From positions 1 through 64,000 of the forward strand of contig JAICHQ010000001.1 of NCBI GenBank assembly GCA_025924815.1: a stretch of 64,000 nucleotides of DNA, written 5' to 3'. Below the pieces are notes generated by a model, which saw only the letters and a program-made list of their open reading frames with translations, did no database searches and was not told the origin of the DNA. The position numbers and the translations under genes are program-made. Below, one piece after another: positions 35,561 to 44,614 of the stretch; position 1 is the stretch's first letter, and each line of letters begins with the position of its first letter. This DNA is from Nocardioides sp. (GTDB lineage: Bacteria; Actinomycetota; Actinomycetes; Propionibacteriales; Nocardioidaceae).

Positions 35561-37105
35561 CTACTTCAGCAGGAAGTTCGCGCTGATCGTCGAACCGTCC
35601 TGCGCGGTCATCGTGGTGACGTAGCAGGTGCCCGGCCTCTTGGGCGTCGCCCAGTTCTGCACGAACTGGCCACCGGTGGCGTCGTACCGCAGGCTCGTGC
35701 CACCCGTGGTGGTGAGCTCGATCTCGTCCACGGTCGCACTGGAGTTCGGGCAGGTGACGGTCCTCTGGGTGAAGGACTTCACCGCCGAGGTATCGGTCTT
35801 CTCCGTGGAGCCCGCGAAGATCTCGAACTTCAGCGGCACCGTGCTTCCGCCCTTGACGGTGTTCCAGACGCCGCTCATGTCCACGGGCTGGTAGAAGCCC
35901 TTGGTAGTCCAGGGCAGCAGCGTGTAGCTCACCGAGTCGGTGGTGGCCTCGTTGCCGGCATTGTCGGTGGCCGAGGCCGTGAAGGTGTGCACCTCGCCAC
36001 CGCCGTGGAGGTTGCCGGTGACGACTTCCGCCACGTGGCAGGCTCCGGCCAACCCCGAGGTGTCCGGAACGTCGCTCGCCTCGCAGGTCGGCGGTGCGGG
36101 CGTGTCCCCGAAGTAGTAGGTGCCCCCGTCGGAGGGTCCGCCGACGAGCGAAACGGTCGGGGCCGTCTCGTCGATGTTGATCCCCGACACCGTGTCGGTC
36201 GCCGTGTTTCCGGCCCAGTCGGTCGCGGTGCCCGTCACGGACTGGTTGGCGCCCTCGCCGAGGGTGGTGTCGTCGGTGCAACTCTGGATCCCGGAGCCGT
36301 CGGTGTCGTGGCACGCGAACTGGACGGTCACGTCCTTGTTGTACCAACCGGCGGCGTTCTCGGCGCTCGCGCTGCTCAGTGTGTGCGTGATCGTCGGGTC
36401 GGTGGTGTCCACGATCGTGTAGGTCGCCGTCGCGGTGTCGGCCGCAAGATGGCCCTCGTCAGTGTAGTCGCAGGTGACGGTCACGACGCCGAGGCCGTGG
36501 GAGAGGGCGCTGCGATCGATCATAGGAGTGGCAGTGGGGTTCGTGTCCTCCACGTCGGTGACGGCACAGCCGACGGTCGGCTCCGAGCCGATCTCGTACG
36601 TGGGATCCGTGACTCCGGTCACCTCCACGCTGGGCTTGGCGTTGGTCGGCGCGGGCTGGGTGACCGTGATCGGGATGCTCACCTGGTTGACGTAGGTCCC
36701 CCCGCCCGCCGGGCCGGAGAGCACCGTCACCGTCACGGGACCGCTCACCGCGGTGCTGCTGGCCGTGAAGGTCACGGGGAAGCCCGTCCCGCAGCTCGTG
36801 ATGCTGAGCGGGTCGGGGTTGGCGGTCACACCCGCCGGAGTGATGACGTCGAGCGTCAGCGGGTTCTCTCCCGCATCGATGTTGCAACCCGGGTCGGGGT
36901 CACCCGCAGCGTTGTTCGCGACCACCCGGATCGAAGCGGTACCGCTGACGCCCGACCCGGCGACCAGAGTCACCTCGGTGCCGGTGTCGGCGATGGTGTC
37001 CTGGATGTTGTCCGCGACGGCGATGCCGGACAGGGCCAGCACTCCGATCACGGACGTCGTAGCGAGGACCGCCGCACGGCCCGTCCATTTCTTCAGTGTG
37101 ATCAT
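35561..37105 (-). CDS. Secreted PxKF-domain protein with Ig-like/HYR repeats
   Basis: A 514-residue exported protein. Residues 1-32 are a signal peptide (MITLKKWTGRAAVLATTSVI, ending near VADN). The mature part has beta-rich Ig-like or HYR-type modules (CDYTDEGHLAADTATATYTI, DTTDPTITHTLSSASAENAAGWYNKDVTVQFACHD) and finishes with the PxKF-type domain GFYQPVDMSGVWNTVKGGST, then VPLKFEIFAG. Cys pairs are frequent, suggesting disulfides. There is no anchor, so it is probably released. It diverges from the histidine kinase gene across two palindromes, suggesting control by that two-component system (inference). Its role is unknown; it may be an adhesin. Confidence 0.85.
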   Translation of the reverse strand: MITLKKWTGRAAVLATTSVIGVLALSGIAVADNIQDTIADTGTEVTLVAGSGVSGTASIRVVANNAAGDPDPGCNIDAGENPLTLDVITPAGVTANPDPLSITSCGTGFPVTFTASSTAVSGPVTVTVLSGPAGGGTYVNQVSIPITVTQPAPTNAKPSVEVTGVTDPTYEIGSEPTVGCAVTDVEDTNPTATPMIDRSALSHGLGVVTVTCDYTDEGHLAADTATATYTIVDTTDPTITHTLSSASAENAAGWYNKDVTVQFACHDTDGSGIQSCTDDTTLGEGANQSVTGTATDWAGNTATDTVSGINIDETAPTVSLVGGPSDGGTYYFGDTPAPPTCEASDVPDTSGLAGACHVAEVVTGNLHGGGEVHTFTASATDNAGNEATTDSVSYTLLPWTTKGFYQPVDMSGVWNTVKGGSTVPLKFEIFAGSTEKTDTSAVKSFTQRTVTCPNSSATVDEIELTTTGGTSLRYDATGGQFVQNWATPKRPGTCYVTTMTAQDGSTISANFLLK

Positions 37106-37201
37106 CTGTGTGAATGCCCCCCGGCAGATGCGGCGACGCCCGTTGAGTCAGCCCCCGGAAGGACCGTAGGTCCGGGCGAGGCCGATGAGGAGGGGGTGAA
37201 G

Positions 37202-37265
37202 CGTTCAACTCCTCCTGAACGGCGTTCAAGTTTCCTGAACGGCCGCCGGCTTCGGCGCCTACAAT
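37202..37265 (+). promoter_or_regulatory. Two phased palindromes and -10 before the histidine kinase
   Basis: CGTTCA-8-TGAACG (37202-37221) and CGTTCA-7-TGAACG (37223-37241) start 21 bases apart, two helical turns, so two dimers could bind the same face. TACAAT (37260-37265) is a good -10 for the kinase gene. The second site reaches the -35 zone. A NarL-type response regulator is the likely ligand. Confidence 0.65.
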
Positions 37266-37314
37266 TTCGCGTGTCCGGACGGGGGTCCGGGCAGGTCCGG
37301 GATGGGGGGTTCAC

Positions 37315-38691
37315 GTGAGCCCTCGCACCCTCACCTGGACGGTGTCGTCGCTGGGAGTCGTCACGACTGCGCTGGTCGTGGGGTCGCCGTACCTGCTCTT
37401 CGGCTATCACAGTCCCTCGCTGCACCTCGTCCTCGACTCGGTGGATGCGTGTGTGGCGCTGGTGCTGACCTACCTGCTCTACGGGCGGTTCGTCCGCACC
37501 CGTGGGCTGCAGGATCTCCTGCTCGCCGAGGGCTTCTTCCTGCTTGCGCTGGCCGGACTCGGCCTGGGACTGCTCGGCGGCAGTCTCGACGGCGCGCTGC
37601 CGCGCTCGTTCGGGGTCTGGGCGCCGCTGACCACGCGCGGCGCCGGAGTCGTGCTGATAGCCGCATCGGCGGTCGTGGGCCGTCGACCCGTGGAGGCCGG
37701 GTGGCGCGTCCGCGTCGTCCTCGTTCCCGTCGCCCTGCTCATGTCGGCCCTGGTGGTGCTGTGGATCTTGCGGGAAGACCTCGCCGTCGCCGTCAGTGCA
37801 AGTCCGCCCAGCTCAGCGATGCGACCTGTGATCACGGGGCACCCGCTCATGCTCGTCGGACAGGCCTTCACCGCCCTCTGCTTCTTCGCGGCATCGGCGA
37901 GCTTCACTCGACGTGCCGAACGCGTGCCGGACGCACTGCTGCGCTGGCTGGGCCCGGCCTGCGCTCTCGCCGGTTTCGCTCGTGTGAACTACTGCCTCTT
38001 CCCATCCCTCTACAGCGGCTGGGTGTACACCGGGGACCTGCTACGGACGGGTTCCTACCTCCTCCTGCTGGTCGGGGCTGCACGCGAGGTCGAGCAGTAC
38101 TGGTCGGCCAGCGCCCAGGTGGCCGTGCTCGAGGATCGTCGCCGACTGGCTCGCGAGCTGCACGACGGGGTGGTCCAGGAGCTCGGCTACATTCGCGCCG
38201 AGGCAAGCACGGTCCCCAGCGCCCCTGCCACTCGTCACAGGATCGTCGAGGCGTGTGACCGAGCACTCGACGAGGCGCGCGCAGCGGTCGAGGCACTGGG
38301 GCGCGACTCCGAGGAGTCGCTGGGCTACGTGCTGCATCGGGCCGCTCGCGAGGTCGCAGAGCGACAGGGAGGCCACGTCGTGGTCGACCTCGACGACGCC
38401 GTGGATGCTGAGCTGTCGCAAAGACATGCCTTGGCCCGGATCACGCGAGAGGCCGTCTCCAACGCCATCCGACACGGGTCGGCGGAGCGGGTACATGTCA
38501 CGCTGCTACGTGGCCCCCAGGGTCGCCGACTCGTCGTCCGCGACGACGGGCGCGGATTCGACATCGACGAGGCGTCCCGGGGTACGGGTTACGGCATGAC
38601 GAGCATGCGCGAACGCGCGCTCGGTCTCCCGGGCTCCTTCGAGGTCGAGTCCCGCCCCGGCCGAGGCACCACCGTAGTGGTGGTGTGGTGA
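37315..38691 (+). CDS. NarL-type sensor histidine kinase
   Basis: A 458-residue membrane sensor. The N-terminal half contains about seven hydrophobic helices with little soluble domain, so the signal is probably sensed in or at the membrane. The HisKA_3 region RRRLARELHDGVVQELGYI carries phospho-accepting His283. The ATPase part has ITREAVSNAIRHGSA (N box), VVRDDGRGFD and GTGYGMTSMRERAL. GTG 37315 follows a G-rich ribosome site. The stop overlaps the response-regulator GTG (GTGA), so the pair is coupled and surely functions together, perhaps controlling the divergent PxKF protein. Confidence 0.92.
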   Translation: MSPRTLTWTVSSLGVVTTALVVGSPYLLFGYHSPSLHLVLDSVDACVALVLTYLLYGRFVRTRGLQDLLLAEGFFLLALAGLGLGLLGGSLDGALPRSFGVWAPLTTRGAGVVLIAASAVVGRRPVEAGWRVRVVLVPVALLMSALVVLWILREDLAVAVSASPPSSAMRPVITGHPLMLVGQAFTALCFFAASASFTRRAERVPDALLRWLGPACALAGFARVNYCLFPSLYSGWVYTGDLLRTGSYLLLLVGAAREVEQYWSASAQVAVLEDRRRLARELHDGVVQELGYIRAEASTVPSAPATRHRIVEACDRALDEARAAVEALGRDSEESLGYVLHRAAREVAERQGGHVVVDLDDAVDAELSQRHALARITREAVSNAIRHGSAERVHVTLLRGPQGRRLVVRDDGRGFDIDEASRGTGYGMTSMRERALGLPGSFEVESRPGRGTTVVVVW

Positions 38692-39335
38692 CGACCGACC
38701 CGATCAAGGTGGTGATCGCCGACGACCACGCCCGGATGCGCGGAACGGTCCGCCGAGCGCTCGAGTCGGGCGGCTGTCTCGTCTGCGGCGAGGCGGCGAC
38801 CGCCGACGAGGCAGTCGCCCTGGTGCGTCAGCACGCTCCGGACGTGGCGCTGCTCGACATCCACATGCCCGGCAGCGGTATCCGAGCCGCCCGGGAGGTG
38901 GCTCGAGACTTCCCCGGCACGGTGGTCGTGATGTTGACGCAGTCGGCCGAGGACGACGACCTCTTCGACTCGGTGCGGGCAGGCGCCTCGGGGTATCTGC
39001 TCAAGAGCGCTGCTCCAGCAGACCTTCCGGCCGCACTGCGGGCCGTTCTCGCGGGAGAGGCCGCCATGCCACCTCAGCTCGTGGCGCGCATCCTGAACGA
39101 GTTCAAGGCCCCGAGGGCGCGGTTCTCCCTGCGCAGGCCCTCGGCGGTCGACCGGTTGAGTGCCCGCGAGCGGGAGGTGATGAGCCTCCTCGCAGAAGGC
39201 AAGTCGACACAGGACGTCGCCCAGCACCTCTTCTTGTCTCCGACGACCATCCGCGTGCACGTCTCGACCGTGTTGCGCAAGCTGCAGGTGAAGGACCGAG
39301 CCAGCGCTTTCGAGCTCCTTCGCGACGAGCGCTGA
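38688..39335 (+). CDS. LuxR/NarL-family response regulator
   Basis: A 215-residue DNA-binding regulator. The receiver domain shows IKVVIADDHARMR, phospho-accepting Asp57 in VALLDIHMPG, a Thr in VVMLTQ and Lys in YLLKSAAP. The LuxR-type HTH (LSAREREVMSLLAEGKSTQDVAQHLFLSPTTIRVHVSTVLRKL) occupies the last 65 residues. The start is GTG overlapping the kinase stop; another GTG three bases earlier is possible. It is expected to bind the palindromes at 37202-37241 when phosphorylated. Confidence 0.93.
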   Translation: MTTDPIKVVIADDHARMRGTVRRALESGGCLVCGEAATADEAVALVRQHAPDVALLDIHMPGSGIRAAREVARDFPGTVVVMLTQSAEDDDLFDSVRAGASGYLLKSAAPADLPAALRAVLAGEAAMPPQLVARILNEFKAPRARFSLRRPSAVDRLSAREREVMSLLAEGKSTQDVAQHLFLSPTTIRVHVSTVLRKLQVKDRASAFELLRDER

Positions 39336-39365
39336 CGTCACACCGGCGTCGCCCGCGGTGCCACC

Positions 39366-40634
39366 TCAGGCGAGGATGCGCGCCGGGTGCTCGAGCAGCT
39401 CGACGAGGACGGCGAGCCAGCGGGCCGCGAGGACGCCGTCGACGGGACGATGGTCGACCGACAGGGTCACGCTCATCACCTTCCCGGGCACGACCCGGCC
39501 GTCCTCGACGACCACCTCGTCGCGCACGGAGCCGACCGCCAGGATCGCAGCCTGGGGCGGGTTGATGATCGCTGCGAACTCCTCCACGCCGTACATCCCG
39601 AGGTTGGTCACCGAGATCGACCCGCCGACGAGCTCGTCCTGCCGGAGCCTCCCGTCGCGGGCTCGCTCGGCGAGGTCGCGGACGGACGCGGCCAACGCGG
39701 TGACGGTCAGCGACCCGACGTCTCGGACCACGGGCGTCATCAGGCCCCGGTCGGTCGCGACGGCGACGGCCACGTCGACGGCGGAGTACCGGCGTACGGC
39801 GTCGGGCGTCCAGGTGACGTTCAGCTCCGGGACCCGCTGGTGAGCGACGCCGACCGCCTTGACGACCAGGTCGTTGATCGAGACCCGGACCGCGGCGTCC
39901 TGGTTGATCTCGGCCCGCAGGGCCAGCAGCGCCTCCGCCCGCGCCGTCGCGCGGACGTAGAAGTGAGGTGCGGTCTGCTTGCTCTCGGTGAGCCGGCGGG
40001 CGGTCGCGAGCCGGAAGCGCGAGTGCGGGATCTCCTCGTACGCCGCGGCCCTGCTCGCCGGTCGGGCCGCGTCTCTCACCGGTCGTGCGACGTCGCGACC
40101 ACGAGCGACCGCGGTGTCGACGTCGCGCCGCAGGATGCGACCCCGCGGACCGGTCCCGGTGATCTCCTCCAGCGTGAGCCCTCGATCCTTCGCGATCTTG
40201 CGCGCCAACGGACTCGCGAAGACGCGGCCGCGGAGCTCCGGGGCGGCCGCTCCTCCCCCGAGCGGTGCCTCCTCGGCCAGCGGCGCTGCGGACTCGGGGT
40301 CGGCGGGCACGTCGCGACGCTCCGGGACGACGACGTCGGTGGCCTCGGCGACACCGAGGGCGGCGAGCAGCGCGTCGAGGTCGTCGACGCGCTCGCCCGG
40401 CTCACCCAGCACCGCGATCGGGTCTCCGACCGCGACCTGGGCACCGGGCGGCACCAGCGTCTTCAACACCCGGCCGGCCACGTCGGCCTCGACGTCGACC
40501 GCGGCCTTCTCGGTCTCCACCGTCGCCAGGGCGTCGGCCGCGGCGAAGTCACCCGACTCCTCCACCAGCCACTCGGACAGCACCGCCTCGGTCGCATTGG
40601 CCGCGACACCGGGCATGCGCAGGACGCGCGCCAC
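39366..40634 (-). CDS. Dihydrolipoamide acyltransferase (E2) of a 2-oxoacid dehydrogenase
   Basis: The E2 component transfers the acyl group from E1 to CoA. It has one lipoyl domain (lipoyl Lys43 in VETEKAAVDVEAD), an E1/E3-binding domain (FASPLARKIAKDRGLTLEEI, then GTGPRGRILRRDV, near residue 150) and a catalytic core ending in LSVDHRPVDGVLAARWL with the active-site His. At 422 residues it is single-lipoyl, like acetoin or branched-chain complexes, and not like actinobacterial pyruvate dehydrogenase E2. The start is GTG 40634, one base after the E1 stop. No E3 gene lies in the cluster, so lipoamide dehydrogenase must come from elsewhere. Confidence 0.92.
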   Translation of the reverse strand: MARVLRMPGVAANATEAVLSEWLVEESGDFAAADALATVETEKAAVDVEADVAGRVLKTLVPPGAQVAVGDPIAVLGEPGERVDDLDALLAALGVAEATDVVVPERRDVPADPESAAPLAEEAPLGGGAAAPELRGRVFASPLARKIAKDRGLTLEEITGTGPRGRILRRDVDTAVARGRDVARPVRDAARPASRAAAYEEIPHSRFRLATARRLTESKQTAPHFYVRATARAEALLALRAEINQDAAVRVSINDLVVKAVGVAHQRVPELNVTWTPDAVRRYSAVDVAVAVATDRGLMTPVVRDVGSLTVTALAASVRDLAERARDGRLRQDELVGGSISVTNLGMYGVEEFAAIINPPQAAILAVGSVRDEVVVEDGRVVPGKVMSVTLSVDHRPVDGVLAARWLAVLVELLEHPARILA

Positions 40635-40635
40635 G

Positions 40636-42813
40636 TCAGTAGCCCGCGATCTCGGTGAGCACGGTGACGACCTCGTCCTTCTGGGCGATGGCGGCGCGTT
40701 CGAGCACCTTGCTGATGGACGGGGAGGCCTCGCCGCCCGTGACCCGCCAGACCGGCGCGTCCAGCAGGTCGAAGTACCGGCGGTGGATCTCGTCGGCCAG
40801 CCACCCGCCGTACGACGTGCCCAGGGCACCCTGCTCGGCGATCAGCACCCGGTTGGTCTTCGCCAGGCTCCGCTCGATGGTGTCCCAGTCGATGCTCGCG
40901 CGGTCGAGCCAGCGCAGGTCGATCACCTCGGCGTCGACCTCGGCGTACTCCTCCACCGCCTCCAGGACGTACGGCGTCATGCCGAGGTACGTCAGCACGG
41001 TCAGGTCGGCGCCGGTCCGGCGCACCGACGCCTGGCCGACCGGCAGGCAGTAGTCCCAGTCGTCGACCGGGCCCGGGCCCGACGCGGTGTAGAGGTCGAC
41101 GTGCTCGAGCACGACGACCGGGTCCTCGAGACGAAGTGCGGTGTTCATCAGCCCGACGTAGTCGTACGGCGTGCTGGGCGCGACGATCCGCCAGCCGGCC
41201 GACGTCGCGAAGACCCCGGCCGGGTCCATCGAGTGCTGCGAGCCGTAGCCGGTGCCCATCGCGACCTTGCTCCGGAGCACCAGCGGGACGGCGCCCGTGC
41301 CGCCGTACATGTGCCGCGCCTTCGCGATCTGGTTGAACAGCTGGTCGGCCGCGACCCACATGAAGTCGGCGTACATGAACTCCACGACCGGCCGGAACCG
41401 GCCGTCGAGGGCGATGCCGCCGGCCAGTCCGGCGAAGGCGTTCTCACTGATCGGGGTGCCCAGGACGCGGTCCGGGAAGCGGTCGGGCAGCCCACGGGTC
41501 GCGCCGTTCGTGCCGCCGTTGAGACGGTGGACGTCCTCGCCCATGACCACGATCCGGTCGTCGGTCTCCATCCGGCGGGCCATGACGGTCGCGACGGCGT
41601 CGATGAGCTTGGTCTCCTCGACCGCCACCGATGACTCGTCCCAGACGACGGGTGCGTCCTCGAGCTCGGACAGGTCGCCGCGCACGCCCACGTCTGCCCA
41701 CTCCGGGTCGGGCCACTCCGCCGGCTTGATCCGGCGTTGGCCCGGCTTGCCGTCGGGATCGGCCTCGAGCAGCACCGACCCGATCTCCTCCATCACGGCC
41801 TTGGCCTGGGTCACCGCCTGCCGGGTCTCGTCGTCGGTGAGGATCCCGATCCGGACGAGCTGGGCGGCCGCCCGGGTGAGCGGGTCCCGGGCCCGCCACT
41901 CCTGCTCCTCCTCCTTGGTGCGGTAGCCGAAGGCGCTGCCGGCGAAGCCGCCGTTCTGATGGAAGAAGCGATAGGTGTCGGCCTCGACGACCGTCGGCCC
42001 CTCGCCGCGCCGCATCCGCTCCACGGCCTCGCTCATCGCGAGATGGACCGCGAGCGGGTCCATCCCGTCGACCTTCCAGGCCGCGATGCCGAAGCCCGGC
42101 CCGCGCGAGGACAGTCGCGGCTCGCCCGTCGCCTCCTCGACCGTGGTGGACACGGCGTACCGGTTGTTCTCGATGAAGAAGCAGACCGGGAGGCGCCAGG
42201 CCGCGGCGAGGTTCATCGTCTCCAACGTCGAGCCGATGTTGGTCGCACCGTCACCGAAGTAGGTGACCGAGACCGCGTCGGACCCGGCCTGGTGGTGCGA
42301 CCACGCGAACCCGGCTGCCTGGGGCACCCCACCGCCGACGATGGCGTTGGTGCCCATCGCCCCGGCCTCCTTCCACTGCAGGTGCATCGACCCGCCGCGG
42401 CCGTGCGACCAGCCTCGGTCCAGGCCCGCGATCTCGGCCAGCGTGCGCAGCAGGACCTCGCGTACGTCGTCACTCGGCGCCGCGAGCGGGTCCAGGCCCT
42501 TGGGCTCCACGTGATGCAGGGTCTTGGCCAGGAACTGGTGGTGGCCGCGATGCGAGCCGTTGACGGAGTCCTCACTCGTCAGCGCGAGCACCGACCCGAC
42601 GGCGCCCCCCTCCTGGCCGATACTGGAGTGTGCCGGACCGTGGATCAGGCCGGCTCCGGCCAGGTCGAGCACGTACTGCTCGAAGCTGCGGATCCACACC
42701 AGCTGTGCGTAGATCGTGCGGAGCAGGTCGGGATCGGCGGCGTCCCAGTCGGCGTCCGTCGCGACGACCTCCACCCATGGAGTCGTGGGGTGGAGAGGGT
42801 GGTGCTCGGGCAT
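40636..42813 (-). CDS. Fused E1 alpha-beta of a 2-oxoacid (acetoin-type) dehydrogenase
   Basis: A thiamine-diphosphate enzyme that decarboxylates a 2-oxoacid or cleaves acetoin and loads the acyl group on E2. The first 350 residues are E1-alpha-like (GSHRGHHQFLAK, then the TPP motif GDGATNIG at 187 to ENN at 217). The rest is E1-beta-like (MGEDVHRLNGGTNGATRGLPDRF, then PISENAFAGLAGGIALDGRFRPVVEFMYADF). Alpha and beta are in one 725-residue chain. The start 42813 follows AGAAGGAG. The operon E1-E2 diverges from the VOC/GntR/molybdenum-hydroxylase operon across two GntR-type palindromes. The substrate is unknown; acetoin is a possibility, but the neighbours do not support it. Confidence 0.9.
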   Translation of the reverse strand: MPEHHPLHPTTPWVEVVATDADWDAADPDLLRTIYAQLVWIRSFEQYVLDLAGAGLIHGPAHSSIGQEGGAVGSVLALTSEDSVNGSHRGHHQFLAKTLHHVEPKGLDPLAAPSDDVREVLLRTLAEIAGLDRGWSHGRGGSMHLQWKEAGAMGTNAIVGGGVPQAAGFAWSHHQAGSDAVSVTYFGDGATNIGSTLETMNLAAAWRLPVCFFIENNRYAVSTTVEEATGEPRLSSRGPGFGIAAWKVDGMDPLAVHLAMSEAVERMRRGEGPTVVEADTYRFFHQNGGFAGSAFGYRTKEEEQEWRARDPLTRAAAQLVRIGILTDDETRQAVTQAKAVMEEIGSVLLEADPDGKPGQRRIKPAEWPDPEWADVGVRGDLSELEDAPVVWDESSVAVEETKLIDAVATVMARRMETDDRIVVMGEDVHRLNGGTNGATRGLPDRFPDRVLGTPISENAFAGLAGGIALDGRFRPVVEFMYADFMWVAADQLFNQIAKARHMYGGTGAVPLVLRSKVAMGTGYGSQHSMDPAGVFATSAGWRIVAPSTPYDYVGLMNTALRLEDPVVVLEHVDLYTASGPGPVDDWDYCLPVGQASVRRTGADLTVLTYLGMTPYVLEAVEEYAEVDAEVIDLRWLDRASIDWDTIERSLAKTNRVLIAEQGALGTSYGGWLADEIHRRYFDLLDAPVWRVTGGEASPSISKVLERAAIAQKDEVVTVLTEIAGY

Positions 42814-42850
42814 GACGGCTCCTTCTCTCATGCCGCACGATGCCACACGA

Positions 42851-42924
42851 TTGGATCCAAAATCTAGCAACCAGGTGCTGGACAGCGCTCGCCGTCGCGT
42901 GATTCCCTGATGTTTGGGATCCAA
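42851..42924. promoter_or_regulatory. Two GATCC-centred palindromes between divergent catabolic operons
   Basis: TTGGATCCAA (42851-42860) is a perfect ten-base palindrome just after the -10 TAGATT (42866-42861, minus strand) of the E1 gene. TTGGGATCCAA (42914-42924) is a near copy close to the VOC gene's start region. Sites of this shape suit an FCD-type GntR repressor, and one is encoded by the second gene of the rightward operon. Confidence 0.65.
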
Positions 42925-42951
42925 GCGGGGCCGCACCAGGAGGTACGCCGA

Positions 42952-43452
42952 ATGCCGATGCCGGGGCTGCGGCGGCTGGACCACATCGGCTTCACCGTGC
43001 CCGACCTCGACCAGGCCCACCGCTGGCTGGTGGACGTGCTCGGCTGCGAGTACCTCTACTCCCTGGGCCCGTTCCGCCACGACGACAGCGACTGGATGGC
43101 GACCCACCTCAACGTGCATCCGCGCGCGGCGATGGTGGAGAACCGCTGGTTCCGCATCGGCGACCAGGCCGTGCTCGAGGTCTTCCACTACACCGCGCCC
43201 GACCGAGCCGAGGCGATGCCGCGCAACAGCGACGTGGGCGGCCATCACGTCGCCCTGTACGTCGACGACCTCGACGCCGCGATCGCCCACCTGCGCGAGC
43301 ACGGCGTCCGGGTGCTCGACGGGCCGACAGCCAGCGCGGGACCGGCCGAGGGCAACCGGTGGATCTACTTCCTCAGCCCGTGGGGGATGCAGTTCGAGCT
43401 GGTCTCCTACCCCGGGGGCAAGGCCTGGGACCGGGAGCGGGTGGAGGTGTGA
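42952..43452 (+). CDS. VOC-superfamily (glyoxalase/dioxygenase-like) enzyme
   Basis: A 166-residue vicinal-oxygen-chelate protein with two beta-alpha-beta-beta-beta modules. Candidate metal ligands are His in RRLDHIGFTVPDLDQA, His in VGGHHVALYVDDLDAA and Glu in MQFELVSYPGG, so it may be a dioxygenase, isomerase or lyase. AGGAGG lies eight bases before the ATG at 42952. It is the first gene of the rightward operon and overlaps the GntR gene by GTGA. Its ring-cleavage or isomerisation partner reactions cannot be inferred. Confidence 0.85.
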   Translation: MPMPGLRRLDHIGFTVPDLDQAHRWLVDVLGCEYLYSLGPFRHDDSDWMATHLNVHPRAAMVENRWFRIGDQAVLEVFHYTAPDRAEAMPRNSDVGGHHVALYVDDLDAAIAHLREHGVRVLDGPTASAGPAEGNRWIYFLSPWGMQFELVSYPGGKAWDRERVEV

Positions 43453-44162
43453 ACGCGCACGTGCCGGTGGTCTCGACGGGCTCGACCGACGGGAGGAGTG
43501 CGACCGAGGTGATCGGTGGCGCCGCGTCGGCCCGCGTCGCGGCGTACCTGCGTGACCTGATCCTGCGCGGCGAGCTCGAGCCCGGTGCGCGGATCCGGCA
43601 GGAGGAGATCGCCGACCGGCTGGGCGCGAGTCGGCTGCCGGTGCGCGAGGCCCTGCGGATGCTCGAGGCCGAGGGGCTCACCGAGCACGAGCCGAACAAG
43701 GGTGCTCGGGTGCCTCGGCTCTCGATGCACGAGGTCGACGTGATCTACCGGATGCGGGAGAGGCTCGAGCCGCTGGCGCTGGCCGAGAGCCTGCCATTGC
43801 TGAGCACCGGCGACCACGCGCGGCTCGAGGAGGTCCAGCGCGAGATCGAGGCGAACACCGACCTCGACCGGTTCCTCGAGCTCGATCGCGCCTTCCATCT
43901 CGGCACCTACTCCGGCTGTCACATCGACCCGTTGAACGCGATGGTCACGCGGTTGTGGAACTCCACCCAGCACTACCGTCGAGCGTTCGTCGCGCTGGGT
44001 GGCCAGGCGCGGATGTGGGTCGTGAACGCCGAGCACAGGCTGCTGCTCGATGCCGTCGTACGCCGCGACCCGACCGACGCCGAGAGGTTCCTGGAGGGGC
44101 ACATCCGGCGAACCCGGATCGAGCTGGGTCACCACCCGGCGGTCTTCGGGGACACTCCATGA
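43449..44162 (+). CDS. GntR-family (FCD) transcriptional regulator
   Basis: A 237-residue regulator. Its winged HTH (AAYLRDLILRGELEPGARIRQEEIADRLG, then ASRLPVREALRMLEAEGLTEH) is followed by an all-helical FCD ligand-binding domain with ELDRAFHLGTYSGCH and NAEHRLLLDAVVRRDPTDAERFLEGHIRRT, including metal-type His residues. It probably represses the E1-E2 and VOC operons through the two palindromes nearby. The first 20 residues before the HTH contain VVSTGSTDG, encoded by the dispersed 19-base repeat (43469-43487). Both ends overlap neighbours. Confidence 0.92.
   Translation: MNAHVPVVSTGSTDGRSATEVIGGAASARVAAYLRDLILRGELEPGARIRQEEIADRLGASRLPVREALRMLEAEGLTEHEPNKGARVPRLSMHEVDVIYRMRERLEPLALAESLPLLSTGDHARLEEVQREIEANTDLDRFLELDRAFHLGTYSGCHIDPLNAMVTRLWNSTQHYRRAFVALGGQARMWVVNAEHRLLLDAVVRRDPTDAERFLEGHIRRTRIELGHHPAVFGDTP
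43469..43487. repeat. Dispersed 19-base repeat, variant copy 3
   Basis: GGTCTCGACGGGCTCGACC is the reverse-complement form of the repeat at 261-279 with two central changes (AA to GG). It lies in the N-terminal codons of the GntR gene, as copy 1 lies in hutU. Confidence 0.6.
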
Positions 44163-44614
44163 CCAGCCTGACCGTCAACGGCTCACGCGTCGAGGTCGAC
44201 CGTCCGGACGACACGCCGCTGCTGACCGTCCTGCGTGACGCACTGAGCCTGGTCGGGTCGCGGTTCGGGTGCGGGCAGGGTCTGTGCGGTGCCTGCCTGG
44301 TGCTGCTCGACGGTCGGCCCGTGACCTCGTGCGAAACACCGCTCTGGCAGGCCGCCGACGCGACCGTCGTGACCGTCGAGGGACTTGCTGCCGACGGGCC
44401 GAATCCCGTGCAGCAGAGCCTGATCAAGCACCAGGCGGCCCAGTGCGGCTTCTGCATCTCGGGGATCGTGGTGCGGGCGACCGCACTGCTCGAGGAGACT
44501 CCGGACCCGTCGGCGGAGGAGGTCGCGGCCGCCCTCGAGCGCCAGCTCTGCCGGTGCGGCACCCACCAGCGGATCGTCGAGGCCGTCCTGGCCGCTCGGA
44601 CGGGGAGCGCATGA
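44159..44614 (+). CDS. Molybdenum hydroxylase [2Fe-2S] small subunit
   Basis: A 151-residue electron-transfer subunit of a xanthine-oxidase-family enzyme. The plant-type cluster is bound by Cys38, 43, 46 and 58 (FGCGQGLCGACLVLL), and the second cluster by Cys96, 99, 131 and 133 (CGFCISG, CRCGTH). No FAD subunit is encoded nearby, so electrons must leave directly from the Fe-S clusters, as in isoquinoline oxidoreductase-type two-subunit enzymes. ATGA overlaps join it to the GntR gene before and the large subunit after. Confidence 0.93.
   Translation: MTSLTVNGSRVEVDRPDDTPLLTVLRDALSLVGSRFGCGQGLCGACLVLLDGRPVTSCETPLWQAADATVVTVEGLAADGPNPVQQSLIKHQAAQCGFCISGIVVRATALLEETPDPSAEEVAAALERQLCRCGTHQRIVEAVLAARTGSA

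Noticed and set aside
40636-43302. An 888-residue E1 protein starting at 43302
   Set aside because: The extra 163 codons are antisense to the VOC gene. A strong ribosome site (AGAAGGAG) and family start place the real start at 42813.
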